Shown: positions 12,501 through 24,500 of the stretch, one piece after another
Position numbering within the stretch: the first letter of the stretch is position 1
Layout: every line of letters begins with the position of its first letter
Assembly: GCA_933228895.1 (NCBI GenBank)
Contig: OW121847.1
Coordinates: forward strand, 83,493,656-83,557,655
Direction: 5' to 3'
From: Platycnemis pennipes
Taxonomy: Eukaryota; Arthropoda; Insecta; Odonata; Platycnemididae
DNA length: 64,000 nt
The notes under the pieces: generated by a model
What the model was told of the DNA's origin: nothing
What the model saw: only the letters and a program-made list of their open reading frames with translations
Database searches by the model: none
Translations under genes and position numbers: made by a program

Positions 12501-15500
12501 TCAACGGACGTACTTCGCTGAGACACCAGAAAATAATTATAATAATAATTATTATTACACTAAACTAGGCAGTTGTGTAGAAGGTTCATTTGAAAAATGT
12601 TCATTATTGTGAAACTCCATATTGTTTCGACGATTATTGGAAAGATAAATGAAACTAAAACAGCCATTTGAAATTAAGGTAAAAATTATTGCCAGAAAGA
12701 AAATGACAATGCGTAATTAAGCTTAAAAATTTGAAAATAAATTCAGTGTGTGAAACAGTTAAATAGAATGTAACCTATGGTTTTAAAAAATAGAGTAAAG
12801 GATAAAATTATGAATCATTTAATACCGGCGTCACTCTGAGCGACGCCGGCATTTTAACGAAAATTTTGTAATGTCGCTGTGGGCGATGTTGGCACTTAAT
12901 GGGCACTTAAAAACTCTTCCATTACATTTTTCATAGATTATTCAATTTGAACCTACTATGATTCCCTACTCTGGTGTCCTAATACCGACACACCTGTGAA
13001 TAGTTGGGAAAGTTACCAAAAAAAATTAACTGATTAAAGTTAAAGTTAATCTCTATAGAAAGTAACTATGTAGATAAAGTTAAGTGTTACTTTTCTGAAA
13101 AAGTAACTGGTTAAAGTTAAAAAAAAAGTAACTTTTACATGAAAAGTTACTTTTTCTGTTACTTTGGCCAATTGGATGTTGTGGCAATAGAATCCTTGAT
13201 GGTTTGTTGTTTTGACAACCAAAGCAAACACTAAAAACTGTCATTGTGGTTTCTTCCATCTGTATCAATTTGTTTAAATATATTGGAAGTGGAAATTTTC
13301 GTTGTAATTTCATTTAGTGTACAGAGTGTTGTTGGTCAGGTTTCCTAGTGCCTGCTGAAAGGATTCGGCGATTATTCTGAGGTGGGGCTCTAATTCCGGG
13401 ATTTTTTAAGTTGTCTTGAGTGTGAGACCTTCTGATGAACCATGGTGCATCTGTAATTTATTGCTAAAGATGGTTCTTGCGGTAGAAAATTCTTTAAGGT
13501 TAGTTTTTGATATCTATCCCCACATTGCGATGTGAAGTATCTCTTCACAGTTGTAAAATTGCAGTGGAAATGGCTTAGTTATATAGAGTTACAGTAGATG
13601 CTGAGGGTATGTCTGTGCACCTTTTCTTGCATTTCATTGGGGGCTGATGTATTGATGACGCAATGTCACCGAGTAAGGTAGACTGGTGCATTGTAACAGA
13701 TACTATTTCGTGCAGGAACAAACCAAAAAAGATTTCCTGGCTTAGTTTTGCTGATAATAAAACAATTTATCCAGTGGAATATTTCAAACAATAGGAATGA
13801 TATAGGATGGCTGCGATCCTTGGCTGATGTCCTAGAACTATGTCCTTCTCCGGGGTTGAGAAGACGGACAAGGACTGAAATAAGGCTGCTACAAGGAAGT
13901 TCCGGGGATGACGGTCAGCAGAGAGAGAACGGCAAGCACTCCATGTGGCGAGGCTGGGCGAAAACAGTCATTTTGCCGTGCTTGTGCAAAGTGCTGCAGC
14001 AGACGATGCAAGAATGCGCGACACGCTCCGGCAGATACGTTAGTTTGAATGAACCCCTCCCCCTCGTTATCCATCACAGGATTTTAGGCAATCCTTCTTT
14101 CTCGGTTTCATCTATGTAGTATTGATGACATGTCATCACCAATTAAGACATATGAGCCCTCCAGGACATTTTCTTCGTGTGGTTTCATGTTTTCTCGTCT
14201 GAGGGTGTGTTCCTAAACTTTGGCAGTCACTCCCCTCGGCCCCGCGTTTGTTTGGATGTATTTATCTACTGTCGGCGCAGAAATTATGTGCACTCGAGTT
14301 TGAATGCAAATAACAAATTAACAGCTAGGCTTACAGAAATACTAATCACACCGTAGCTTTTCTTATTTTATTCTACGTTTTTTAATGGCAAATTTAAATT
14401 TTTAAACCGTATTTTCATATTTTTTACAACGGTTGCAACGTAAAAAGTGCCCGTTTTTGACGGTGTTCGAGCGAACCACCGACTTTGATGACCCGTAAAT
14501 CAATACCAAGTCGTTCAATGGCAACCAAAGTTTAAAAAGTTTTAGGTATACATGTTTTCCATGCATACTGTAAGTTTCCAGTGCATAACTTAAAATTAAA
14601 AAGAGTTGTTATCAACTTTACAAAAAGTTAGCATTTCAAAACTGGGGTGTCGTAGAATTTCATTCTTGGTGGCGTTATAATCCGCATGCCCTGAACGTAT
14701 CCAATATGTAATTGTCTAATACAGTTGAGCACCCTTAATCCGGGAACCCCTAATCCGGGAGCACCTATAATCCGGCAATTTTGCCATGACTATCTGGTAC
14801 TTAGGGGAAAATGCCGAAACGTTTTTAACCGGAACATTGCTTCATAACCTGCCGAGATATTATTCTTATATTAATACCGAGATACCATTCTTAACGTTAA
14901 TTTTCCTATTTCGAGAATCAGAATAATTTAAACATATTAATTTCTGGTACTTTGATTACACTGGAATTATTCTGGAACTTGAAGTAAACATAAATTTGAC
15001 GACATCGCCGAGATGGAATACGACTAATTTACAGATCGGCCACTTTCAATGGCGCGCGCATTTTTGATTGACCACTAGACGTAATTTGATAAAATTATTG
15101 GTTATATTCTAATATTTCACGCAAAACATGTCTCATCCATACAGTTGTGGCAACAGCACAAAACGTTAACCATCGCAGAAAAAGTGCAAGTTGTGAAAAA
15201 GCTTGATGCCGTTACATCGGTAAAGCGTTTGACTGAAACATACTACGTGGGATCTTCAACAATATAGCACATTAAGAAGCTGAAAGAGAAAAACCATCAA
15301 ACTTTTACTGTTAAAGTGACACGAAGAAGTAGATAACAGAGAGAAAAACTATGAAAAAAGATTTAAGTGCTGTTTTAGATAGCCTGGTTTCGATTGCGTC
15401 GAAGTGAACCATGGTTTCGATATCGAATACGCAATATTGCGTCGGAGTGAAGGCCTTAGTTAGTATTTCTGGCCAAATGCTAATGGAGCAGGATAAACTC

Positions 15501-18500
15501 TTTTAGAAATAGACGTGATCAATCCAAAAGACGTGATTCGGGAAATTTCACGTGCAGGTAATAGCAATTCACCGTCCGTTCTAAAAACACGCGTGGTTTA
15601 AATTGTGGACTGCTTTAAGGTTTGATATAGACGAAATAATTGGGGATTTAAAAAATTTCATGTTTCTTGAGGATAAAAATATGATGATGGAGTTTGCAAA
15701 CATCATCCATAACCCTGAATTAAAGGAAATGGAATTGGTAAATTTAGACGAAAGGATAGTTAGCGGCCACGATATTCTCACCATACAACATATCATAGAT
15801 GATGAAATCATTGAAATGGTAATTAATAACAATAAATCCGAGTGGGGATGACGATGATCAGCCTGAAATTGTTGAAGGAAGACTACTCTTGATGATGGTC
15901 TTTAAAGAATAATCCAGTCCGGTCGCCCGCGGCGACGTAGTGATGGGCGGCCACGACACTCACGCATTGGCATCGCGCTGAATCAGCTGATAACAAATCG
16001 AGCGCGGTAGGAAATTATGTTACGCAAAGTACAGCGTAAGAAATATAAATTTTTAAACCCTTTTCCAATAACAATATGAAACTTTTACATGTGCAGCAAT
16101 ATGCACAATGCTTAGGTTCCGTTATTTTCACTCACTCCGCAACTTCGATAATTTTAAATAATAACTTTGTGTATTAAGAAACCATTTCTTTCTGAATATT
16201 CTCAGTAACTCTTTTTACAATAATGTTCAGTAAATGACAAACGAATATATTTTGTTATAAATAATTGACTCCTTTCAATGAAAACATCCCAGACGTAAGA
16301 AATAGACTAGTTGCCATGCATGACCCATAGTCCGGCAAAATCCCTAATCCGGCATCACTTCGGTCCCGACCGTGCCGGATTAAAGATGCTCAACTGTATT
16401 TCAACACATTAGTTTAATTTATATCGATTGGTATTTATATTGGCGAAAGCGAGCTCCCTCGGCAAGCGACTGGCATTGTTTAAGCCATGCAGTGTTGCCG
16501 CGTACATCCTCTCCTGGCCGCCAGCGCTTGGCTTCGCTTGTTTTATGCGAACAGAAACAATTGTGCGTCTTTCACATTTCACATTAGGTTTCATCATGAG
16601 GGCCTTGGACCTCCAACGGCAGCTTCAGAAACGTGTGCTTTTATTCATTTTTAATTTTTTTTCAAAATACATATGAGACAGCAATTAAAAATCATCATTT
16701 GATGGAATGTGGTCACACAAAGTGTCATCCTCCTCGACTTCTTCACTTTCAGAAGAGCTGTTTAAATCAATGTCGAGAGGCTTGACTTGAGGTATTTCCC
16801 CAGTATTATTCCTCAAGCTCTTCTGCGTGTTTGATGCACTCCTCCCATAAATACTTTGACACTTAAGTTAAAGTGTCGTCGCAGAGAATTCTTAGCATGG
16901 TTTCGCTTTTCCCTTCTCTTCAGCATTTGCTCTGTCCACTTTTGTCACTTTATTCTTAACATGTTCCCATATTAGTTCGATTGCATTTAATTCACAATAT
17001 GTGATGGGTAACCATACTAATTCCACATCAGTCCGCAACTCTTCCGTAATTTGGTTAATTTTTTGGGTGCTTTAAAGTAGGGTTTAGCATGTTGAATGAG
17101 CGTGGCTTTGGTGAGAGATTCGAGCTACTGATATCTCCAGGAAATATAATCTTTCTCTCAATTAACCACGCTATTCTGTTAGCTATTAACCAAGCCATTG
17201 TAGGGTTTTCTATTTTAGGATCCAGCATTGTGTGATATATGGAGCATGGTCGATGACAATCGCCGATTTATTTGGAATCACGGCCAAAAAAAATTAAAAA
17301 TGAATAAAAGCACACGTTTCTGAAGCTGCCGTTGGAGGTCCAAGGCCCTCATGATGAAACCTAATGTGAAATGTGAAAGACGCACAATTGTTTCTGTTCG
17401 CATAAAACAAGCGAAGCCAAGCGCTGGCGGCCAGGAGAGGATGTACGCGGCAACACTGCACGGCTTAAACAATGCCAGTCGCTTGCCGAGGGAGCTCGCT
17501 TTCGCCAATATAAATACCAATCGATATAAATTAAACAAATGTGTTGAAATATTAGACAATTACATATTGGATACGTTCAGGGCATGCGGATTATAACGCC
17601 ACCAAGAATGAAATTCTACGACACCCCAGTTTTGAAATGCTAACTTTTTGTAAAGTTGATAACAACTCTTTTTAATTTTAAGTTATACACTGGAAACTTA
17701 CAGTATGCATGGAAAACATGTATACCTAAAACTTTTTAAACTTTGGTTGCCATTGAACGACTTGGTATTGATTTACGGGTCATCAAAGTCGGTGGTTCGC
17801 TCGAACACCGTCAAAAACGGGCACTTTTTACGTTGCAACCGTTGTAAAAAATATGAAAATACGGTTTAAAAATTTAAATTTGCCATTAAAAAACGTAGAA
17901 TAAAATAAGAAAAGCTACGGTGTGATTAGTATTTCTGTAAGCCTAGCTGTTAATTTGTTATTTGTATTCAAACTCGAGTGCACATAATTTCTGCGCCGAC
18001 AGTAGGCCTATTCATTGCATTCCTGCACAACTACCCTTGCATTCTTAGCTAGCGTTTTATTTTCCCATTTGTCTGTTGGGCAACCTTTGCGTCCAAATTT
18101 GGACAGGCCTACATTCGCCAAAAATTAACAAAAAAAATTAACTTAAGTTAGTTTTGTATCAGTTAATGCATAATTTTAACGATTAAAAGTTAAAAGTTAA
18201 CTCTTCTAAAAAGTAATGATCAAATTAAACAGTTAACAACATTTTTAATGATTAATTTTAATCATTAATTTTTAAAATCATTAATCCTAACTATGCACCT
18301 GTGTTAATTCCTTGAGCATAGTAATAGTTCGATCAGTTGGGGCTGGTTAGTTGGCTTGTTTGAAATACAGTAACATTGTTTTTTGAAAGCTACCTAGTTT
18401 GATACTTTTCATTAAAGTGAAGTATAGGTTTTCATTGGCTAATGCAGTGGAACCTTTATTTTACATTTTGGTGCCTACTTAATTAGTTAAAATTGATTAA

Positions 18501-21500
18501 GTAATAATTAAGTGAAACTATTAAAAAACATTACACTTATTAATTAGTGGAATTATTAATAGTTATTATTGATAGAATAGCAGTAGACAAACAACTTACC
18601 ACTTCCCAACACTGAAAGTTGGAAGTTCTACAAAGTGGTCTGCTTCTGATAAGTTAGCAACATAACCTTTATAAACCATCCCTTTGGTATCTACCCAGGT
18701 AGTAAATGACCCTGCCATGCATGACATTCTCCATCTCCAATGGTTTGTGGTGGGGGAAGGGTCATGCCTTGAGTTGCTTGTCTTGACCACTTGAGGGGAC
18801 CATCACATGTTCTGTTTTCTCCTCTCTGTAAGACTTCATCTACTTTTGCAATTTTTTTCCTGATAGTCTTCCTCCCATCATACTGCTATCCGTAAGGTCA
18901 GAAATCAGTGAAGTGGACTAGTAGTGGGAATGGGTTATTGGGGGATGCTTCAACTCTAAGGAAGAAATACCCTATCAGTAGTATGCCCACAAATCTTTTC
19001 ATTGTTACAGAGAAGGATCCCATACCCCTGAGTATTGCACACTAAACATATCCTTCTAGAACTGGGGTCTGAAAACAGTGGCTTGCAACCACAGTCACCA
19101 CAATTCAGTTCTTAGGGTACTTACTTTGATTCCGAAGTAAACTTGAAAATGAAAAATACTATCATAGTTTTCATTTGTATGATTTTAATAGCCCCTTATT
19201 TATTTGTTATGACTTCACTATAAATTTTCTATGGCTATCAAAGCCTCTGCACCGGAGAATGTGATTGCATGTATTCAGCAATCTCGCGTTAGTGGAATTA
19301 TTATACATCTATGGAATGGTAGGGCAGTATGAAGCAAATAATAGATTTTCTAAGTAAAGTAAATATTGCAATAGGTAGATTGATATTGAGAAAATAGAGT
19401 CGAACTTGTTCCTTTAAGTGTTACTTGAAACTATGCTTATTTTCAATACATGCTATTTGTATACTTGTACATATACTACTTTCTGTGAACTTTTTCTGGG
19501 AAAACCACGTACATATACAAAAAAACATTGCATGCAGTGTGCTACTCTTGTATTTATGGATGTAGCCTTAGAATTGAAAATGGGGGGGCATTCAACCCCG
19601 AAGTTTTACATGTCCATGATAAAGGTTTTAAGGTGGGTTTACTTTGGCAACTTTTTTGCGAAAGTTACTGGCAGCAAGCAATTTGCAGTGTAATTTTCTG
19701 GCATAAACAGCTCTACAAGTGCACTTGCAGAACTTGAAAAAGTTTCTGATAATAGCCTGCGCAAGTGTATTGTTGCCAGTGTAAACATGTACAAATTTGG
19801 TTCTGCAATCAACTTAAATTTTTATTAGCTTTCAATGGTTCACGTGAAAGCATAGCCTAAATAGATGATAAAATATTGATCGACTCTAATTAGAAGACGA
19901 CTCTAATTAGAAGACGTATTGAAATTTGAAATATGACACTCATTTGTTTTCACTATGTTAATAGCAGTATTTTTGAACTATTGATACTTGAGTTCTACTG
20001 CGATAACAGGAGGTAACTGAGGTACACGCAGATCACTTCACTCGTTGAATGCTTCATTGCATATAGGTATAGATGGGTTTTTCAGGAGTTGAGGTTCTTG
20101 TGAAAATCAATAAACGAACTATTTGGCCGATGTTTCGGAAAATATATTTTTTCCTTCTTCAGGGCTAAAATGGGATGAACCAACAATGAATATAGGTGAC
20201 ATAATTTACAGGATATTTTCAATACAAAATTTTCTACAATATAATTTTTTAATTTTTTTACAAAGTTTAACGCCATAAAATACATGAAAAATAAATTTTA
20301 CATACCTTTAAGCTCTTTTGAGCTCCTGAAAAAATCACCTACATATTCAAAAAAGAGGTCTGGAATTCAGCTTACCATTTGCTTCATTACTTGCTGAGGT
20401 ATGACAAATTTATGTAAAGCTTGTTTAAATTTCTCACATTCGTGAAAGTTAGCTTTCAAAATCTTAAAGGATTTAAATATATTCAGAATCCTCAATCAAT
20501 CAATCATTTCATTGGTGATTATCTAGGTACTAAAGTATTTTAGTTGGCCCTAAGTATAACTACTTGGATTCTGTAATGAACTTTGCCAGTACGTCCTCAT
20601 TTGAATGGACCAAAGAGACTACTCTAACATTTCTTGAACTGGTAGAGCAGTCAATCTATTTGGGATGTCCACAGCCAGGACTATGGAAACAAAATGTTTA
20701 AGGGGAATTCCTTTAAAAGAATTGGTGAAATCCTTCAGTTTCCAGAAGTAATGGTGCAAAGGAAGTGGCAGAACTTGAAAATGCAATATTATCAGCTGCT
20801 AAAGAAGAAGCCCAAAAGAGGGTCTGGATATGGATGGGAAACCAAATGGCAATATTTTTCTGCCCTTAATTTCCTTCATAATACTATTCAGTGCCTTGAA
20901 ACAGTTAGCAATTATGTAAGTTTGAAGTAATGCTTGAGAACCATCTCTAATTTAATGATTATGAAATGTATTGTTACATGCTTCATACGTATCTGAATAT
21001 AAAATTACTTAGTAACATTTTAATACCATTTACCATCATTTTAGTGGTATGTTAAAACCTGCTGCTGCTAACTGCTACTAAACTTATCACAGTCAGAAAT
21101 CAATGAAGATGACAAGGGCAAATTGACTTCTGAGAGGCAAAATCCAAGCTTGTTAAGTGACTATAAGAAGAGGAAAGTTGACAGTAAAGACAACATTAAA
21201 GAGGCTGATCTGACCAAGGCAGTGAGCATTTTATAGCAGCCCAATGATGCTGCCCAAGTATTTGGAGAGTACGTTGCTGCTGAAATAAGAGCATTGAAGA
21301 GTGAAAGAAATAAAAATGAATGGGGTCGTTTACAATATTTTTTTAATTGTCGAATCTGATAGAATTTGTAAAATAAAAAGACCCGTATTTTTCCGTTTTT
21401 TTATCCGACAATTATTTCTCGAGTTATAAGCGGCGAAAAACTGATGTTTTTAACCCTTTCGGAAAAGTGGGCGTGGTGCAACCTCTGACGTATATCGACT

Positions 21501-24500
21501 TTGTCGAATTACAACTGAGCCCGTGAAGATACTTTGCCATATCTCAATGGGGGGGACACAACTGACTCGGCCAATGGGAGCGATTGCGACAGCATCTGTG
21601 CGAGCAGACCTTCCGAGAACCCCCCTCCACTCCCTTCCCCTCCCCTAAAAGCAGTCAAGGGCGGGAGGAAAATGACGTCAATGTTATCACAGCAGAATTT
21701 TCGGTGGGCGTCACCTCTTACTTAGTTTAATTTTTGATTTATTAGTGAATGGTTGTGGTTAGAAGATTAATTTTTTCACTAAAATTCTTTTTTCGTTTCC
21801 ATCTAACGATTTCGTGTACAAAATTGCGATTTCGGTTCCGAGTAAACGCCCCCATTGAAGCTATGATACAGAAAGCAATTATACAAATGTCAGAAAAGGA
21901 TGACAAGGAGTGCACAACCTTTAACCCCCACAGGAAGAAAATGTAGTAGTATTCATGGACTACGGCATGCAAACAAATGATTATGTATTTTTGTATAAGA
22001 ATTTATTTTCCTTAATTTATGGAAAAAAGTCCATTTAATTTATTTACACTTCATTAAGATTTATTTTGATATTGAAACTAATGACTTGTAGGTCCCTCAT
22101 TTTGTTTAGGTGTTGAGTTACTAATATATCTTAAAAGAAAAAATAATGTATATTTTATTCAAACCTTGAATTGCAAAGTGTAATTTATTATTTATGATAA
22201 CCTTTTCAGTGATAGTTTAATGTTACTATCAAGGGCTAGGACTCCATCAGTCTTAAAAAAACACCAGCTGAGTGTAAGTAACCTAAAGCCAGTTTGGAAA
22301 TGTGGACTCCTAGACAACATACCTACCACTCACAGCATCCAATTACATTGAATGAAGGGCACAAAGCAAACAAGGCAAAAGCTGCATGGAAATAAATATT
22401 CTGGTTTTAGTGTAGTGGCAGGTATCACAACCTCCTCAACTCAGTTTTTATGATTTAGGTCATCCCTTTTCCTAATTACCAGGGTAAACGAAGGCTGGCT
22501 GCAATGAGATATACGAGGGTTTAAAATATATTAATATAATGACATCATAGGGCAATGGCACTAAGAAATTCAAGTATTTGTGTTTACTTTCATGGAATCT
22601 TTTCATGAAAGCTTCCAGCCATCATGATCGAAATAGGACATAGAGCTTTTCATGAGCACCTATTTGAATACCTATATAAATTTTATTTTGCTTGATTTAT
22701 CTTAGTTGAGTCCCTTAAGTTACAAAATTCCAAGTCAATGCCTATGCTAAAAAATCCACGCAAGGTTCTTTTAATTGATGGCCACTGAACAGCGATTAAA
22801 ACATTGAAAGCATAAGAAGGCTAAAACATTAGTGACCATGTTACTACTAAAAAGGTTTTTGGGAATGTTGCTCAATCTTCCAAAATTAAATAACTCCCTT
22901 TATTTGATTTTAAGCAATTGAGATTGATTATAATAACTTCATTCATTCTTCAACTGTAGAGGAACAAGTGAACATAAAGTGAAAACGGTGAGCTCTTATG
23001 GCTGACAGTATCTATTGAAATGAATTGTCTCCACAAGCCGTAATAGGTGATCCTTTCGTTTGTGGTATAAAGGGGAAAGGGACCTTTTAGGAAATGGCAA
23101 CAGTACCTCAGTGTTTCTTCTGACCTGAGAAAGGTCTTCTGGTCAGCAACAAGCTTCATGGAGTCTGAAGGAGGTCTTGTTAATAAACACAACACTTCTT
23201 GTATTTCTACACAGGACACCGTTGCACAAACAAACACTGATGTTGGCATGCGCCACTTGTCAAGGGAAGGTAAAAAGGGAGGAGGGGGAGAACGAAAGGT
23301 ATAAACGTATACGTATTTCAGCCAAAAAGTGGCCCTCTTCAGCGTACTGAAGGTTTGTACCTCTAGACAACATGGAGTTGACTGAGTAAGAATTGGGGCA
23401 TCCGAAACCATATATACGAAAAGAGTGCATAGGGGAGGAAAACTGAACTTACTATGATGGCCACAAGTGACCTTACAGGGGGGTTACATATTAGTGACGG
23501 GACAGCCACCCTGGAGAGCGGGAAAGAGGATTTTAATGGCCGTTGTTGCAAGTAATAGATGACAGTTACCGCATGATGGGGTCTGTTGAAGGGAAATTTC
23601 AAATGATGTGTAGGTAACCTAAAGAAGTGTGAACAAAGGGGAATGGGTGATGGGTCCTGAATCGCTGTTCAAAAGTTGTCCTTTATTTGTTGATACGAAA
23701 ATGGTCTCATAAGTATGGTAGTTTATGCTGGCAGTTTTTTGTAGATTAATAGCCAACACACTATTTTTAGGCCGTAGTTGAAGATATTGATCTGTTGAGT
23801 CTACCTTGTTTTGTAGGTCTTGAAATTTTAGGCTTGAATGAGAACACTTGTATTGCCAGCAAGGTATTCAGGAAGGTCATCAATGCACAGAGTGAACAGT
23901 AATGGACCAAGGATTGGGCCTTGGAGCACACCATATTTGACCGTTTTCATAGTTGAAGGGAAAGTATTTATGCTGTGATTATTTGAATCAAATTGAGAGA
24001 TTTGGACAATTTGATGCCTATTGATTAAATAAGATTTAAAACAAGTATAGAATGGTCCTGTAATATCATGACTTGATAGGTGTTGCAGCAGTATGTCATG
24101 CCTGACAGTATTAAAGGTGTTTGTGAGACTGATAAACAGTCCCACAGTTTGATTTTTTTTGTCAAGAGTATTTTTTGTACCATTAAGAATTTCACCATAG
24201 GCAATCAATGGCCCAAGACCACTACTGTTTTGTAATAGACTGCCATCCAATTGAAGCCATCAGAATAATTTTTTCCTCATACATTTTATTTACACTCACT
24301 GTATGGAGATGTATTTTTCTCCAAAATACCTAAGAGTTTTGGTGATAAAGGTTGTTTGCTTGAATTTTCTGATATTTAGTGAAAATGTGGTGCTGGAGTT
24401 ATTATTTTTTTTTTCTTTGAACAGAGCATGAACTGGTCAGTTGAGCGTTTATCTAAATGGTTGGATACCCATGTGTCTGAAAGAGAGCGCCTGGAAATTG

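Larger units (their letters stand above)
4433..12906 (-). mobile_element. piggyBac element (about 3.5 kb before later insertions), degenerate
   Basis: It begins at TTAA (4429-4432) followed by CCCTTCGGGTGCCA, a plausible piggyBac terminus. The far end is placed near TTAA 12907-12910, where the complement reads CCC, five bases, GTGCCA; this end is less certain. The transposase lies on the - strand in two blocks, 11800-11204 and 6213-4965. They are separated by the 5-kb insertion at 6222-11195 with an 8-base target duplication. A further stretch at about 5615-5960 has no piggyBac similarity and replaces the part that should hold the next catalytic aspartate. Confidence 0.75.
14266..16662 (+). 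repeat. left 720-base arm of fold-back element (interrupted by Tigger)
   Basis: Complementary to 17286-18005 base for base apart from a few substitutions. The Tigger at 14722-16396 plus one TA is extra. Arm pieces are 14266-14721 and 16399-16662. Confidence 0.9.
14266..18005. mobile_element. fold-back DNA transposon with 720-base inverted arms
   Basis: The left arm is 14266-16662 minus the Tigger and one TA (1677 bases). The right arm is 17286-18005. Each is exactly 720 bases and they are near-identical inverted copies; by eye I found only about four single-base differences and no indels. The outer end is CTACTGTCGGCGCAGAAATT. The 623-base centre carries a - strand DDE transposase remnant of the IS630/Tc1 type. 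No clear target-site duplication was found next to 14266 or 18005. Confidence 0.8.
12999..18295. mobile_element. hAT element with 8-base target duplication, carrying nested insertions
   Basis: It starts AATAGTTGGGAAAGTTAC at 12999 and ends with the complement of CATAGTTAGGATTAATG at 18295. The ends form an imperfect inverted repeat sharing ATAGTT-GGA. The 8-base duplication CACCTGTG lies at 12991-12998 and 18296-18303. Repeated GTTAAAGTTA-like motifs sit just inside both ends (13027-13150 and 18117-18300), as is common subterminally in hAT elements. No hAT transposase was recognised in 13150-14265. The fold-back element at 14266-18005 lies inside. Confidence 0.7.
4400..24424 (+). other. COG5 last intron (20 kb), a transposon nest
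   Basis: Donor GTTAGT at 4400; acceptor TTTTTTTTTCTTTGAACAG ending at 24424. It contains a piggyBac, at least two hAT insertions, a fold-back element, a Tigger, two copies of a MITE, a SINE, a LINE fragment and a same-strand SANT/BESS pseudogene. The pieces are listed separately. Confidence 0.85.

Noticed and set aside
13748..14119. 123-codon frame inside the hAT
   Set aside because: No hAT transposase motif and no family similarity; an overlapping antisense frame is equally open.
16409..17596. Open frames on both strands in the two 720-base arms
   Set aside because: They are mirror images of one another across the inverted arms, overlap on opposite strands and match no protein family I know. 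Most likely non-coding terminal repeat.
18596..18790. 64-codon frame on the - strand (TTWVDTKGMVYKGY)
   Set aside because: Looks somewhat protein-like, but no splice context or family could be assigned.
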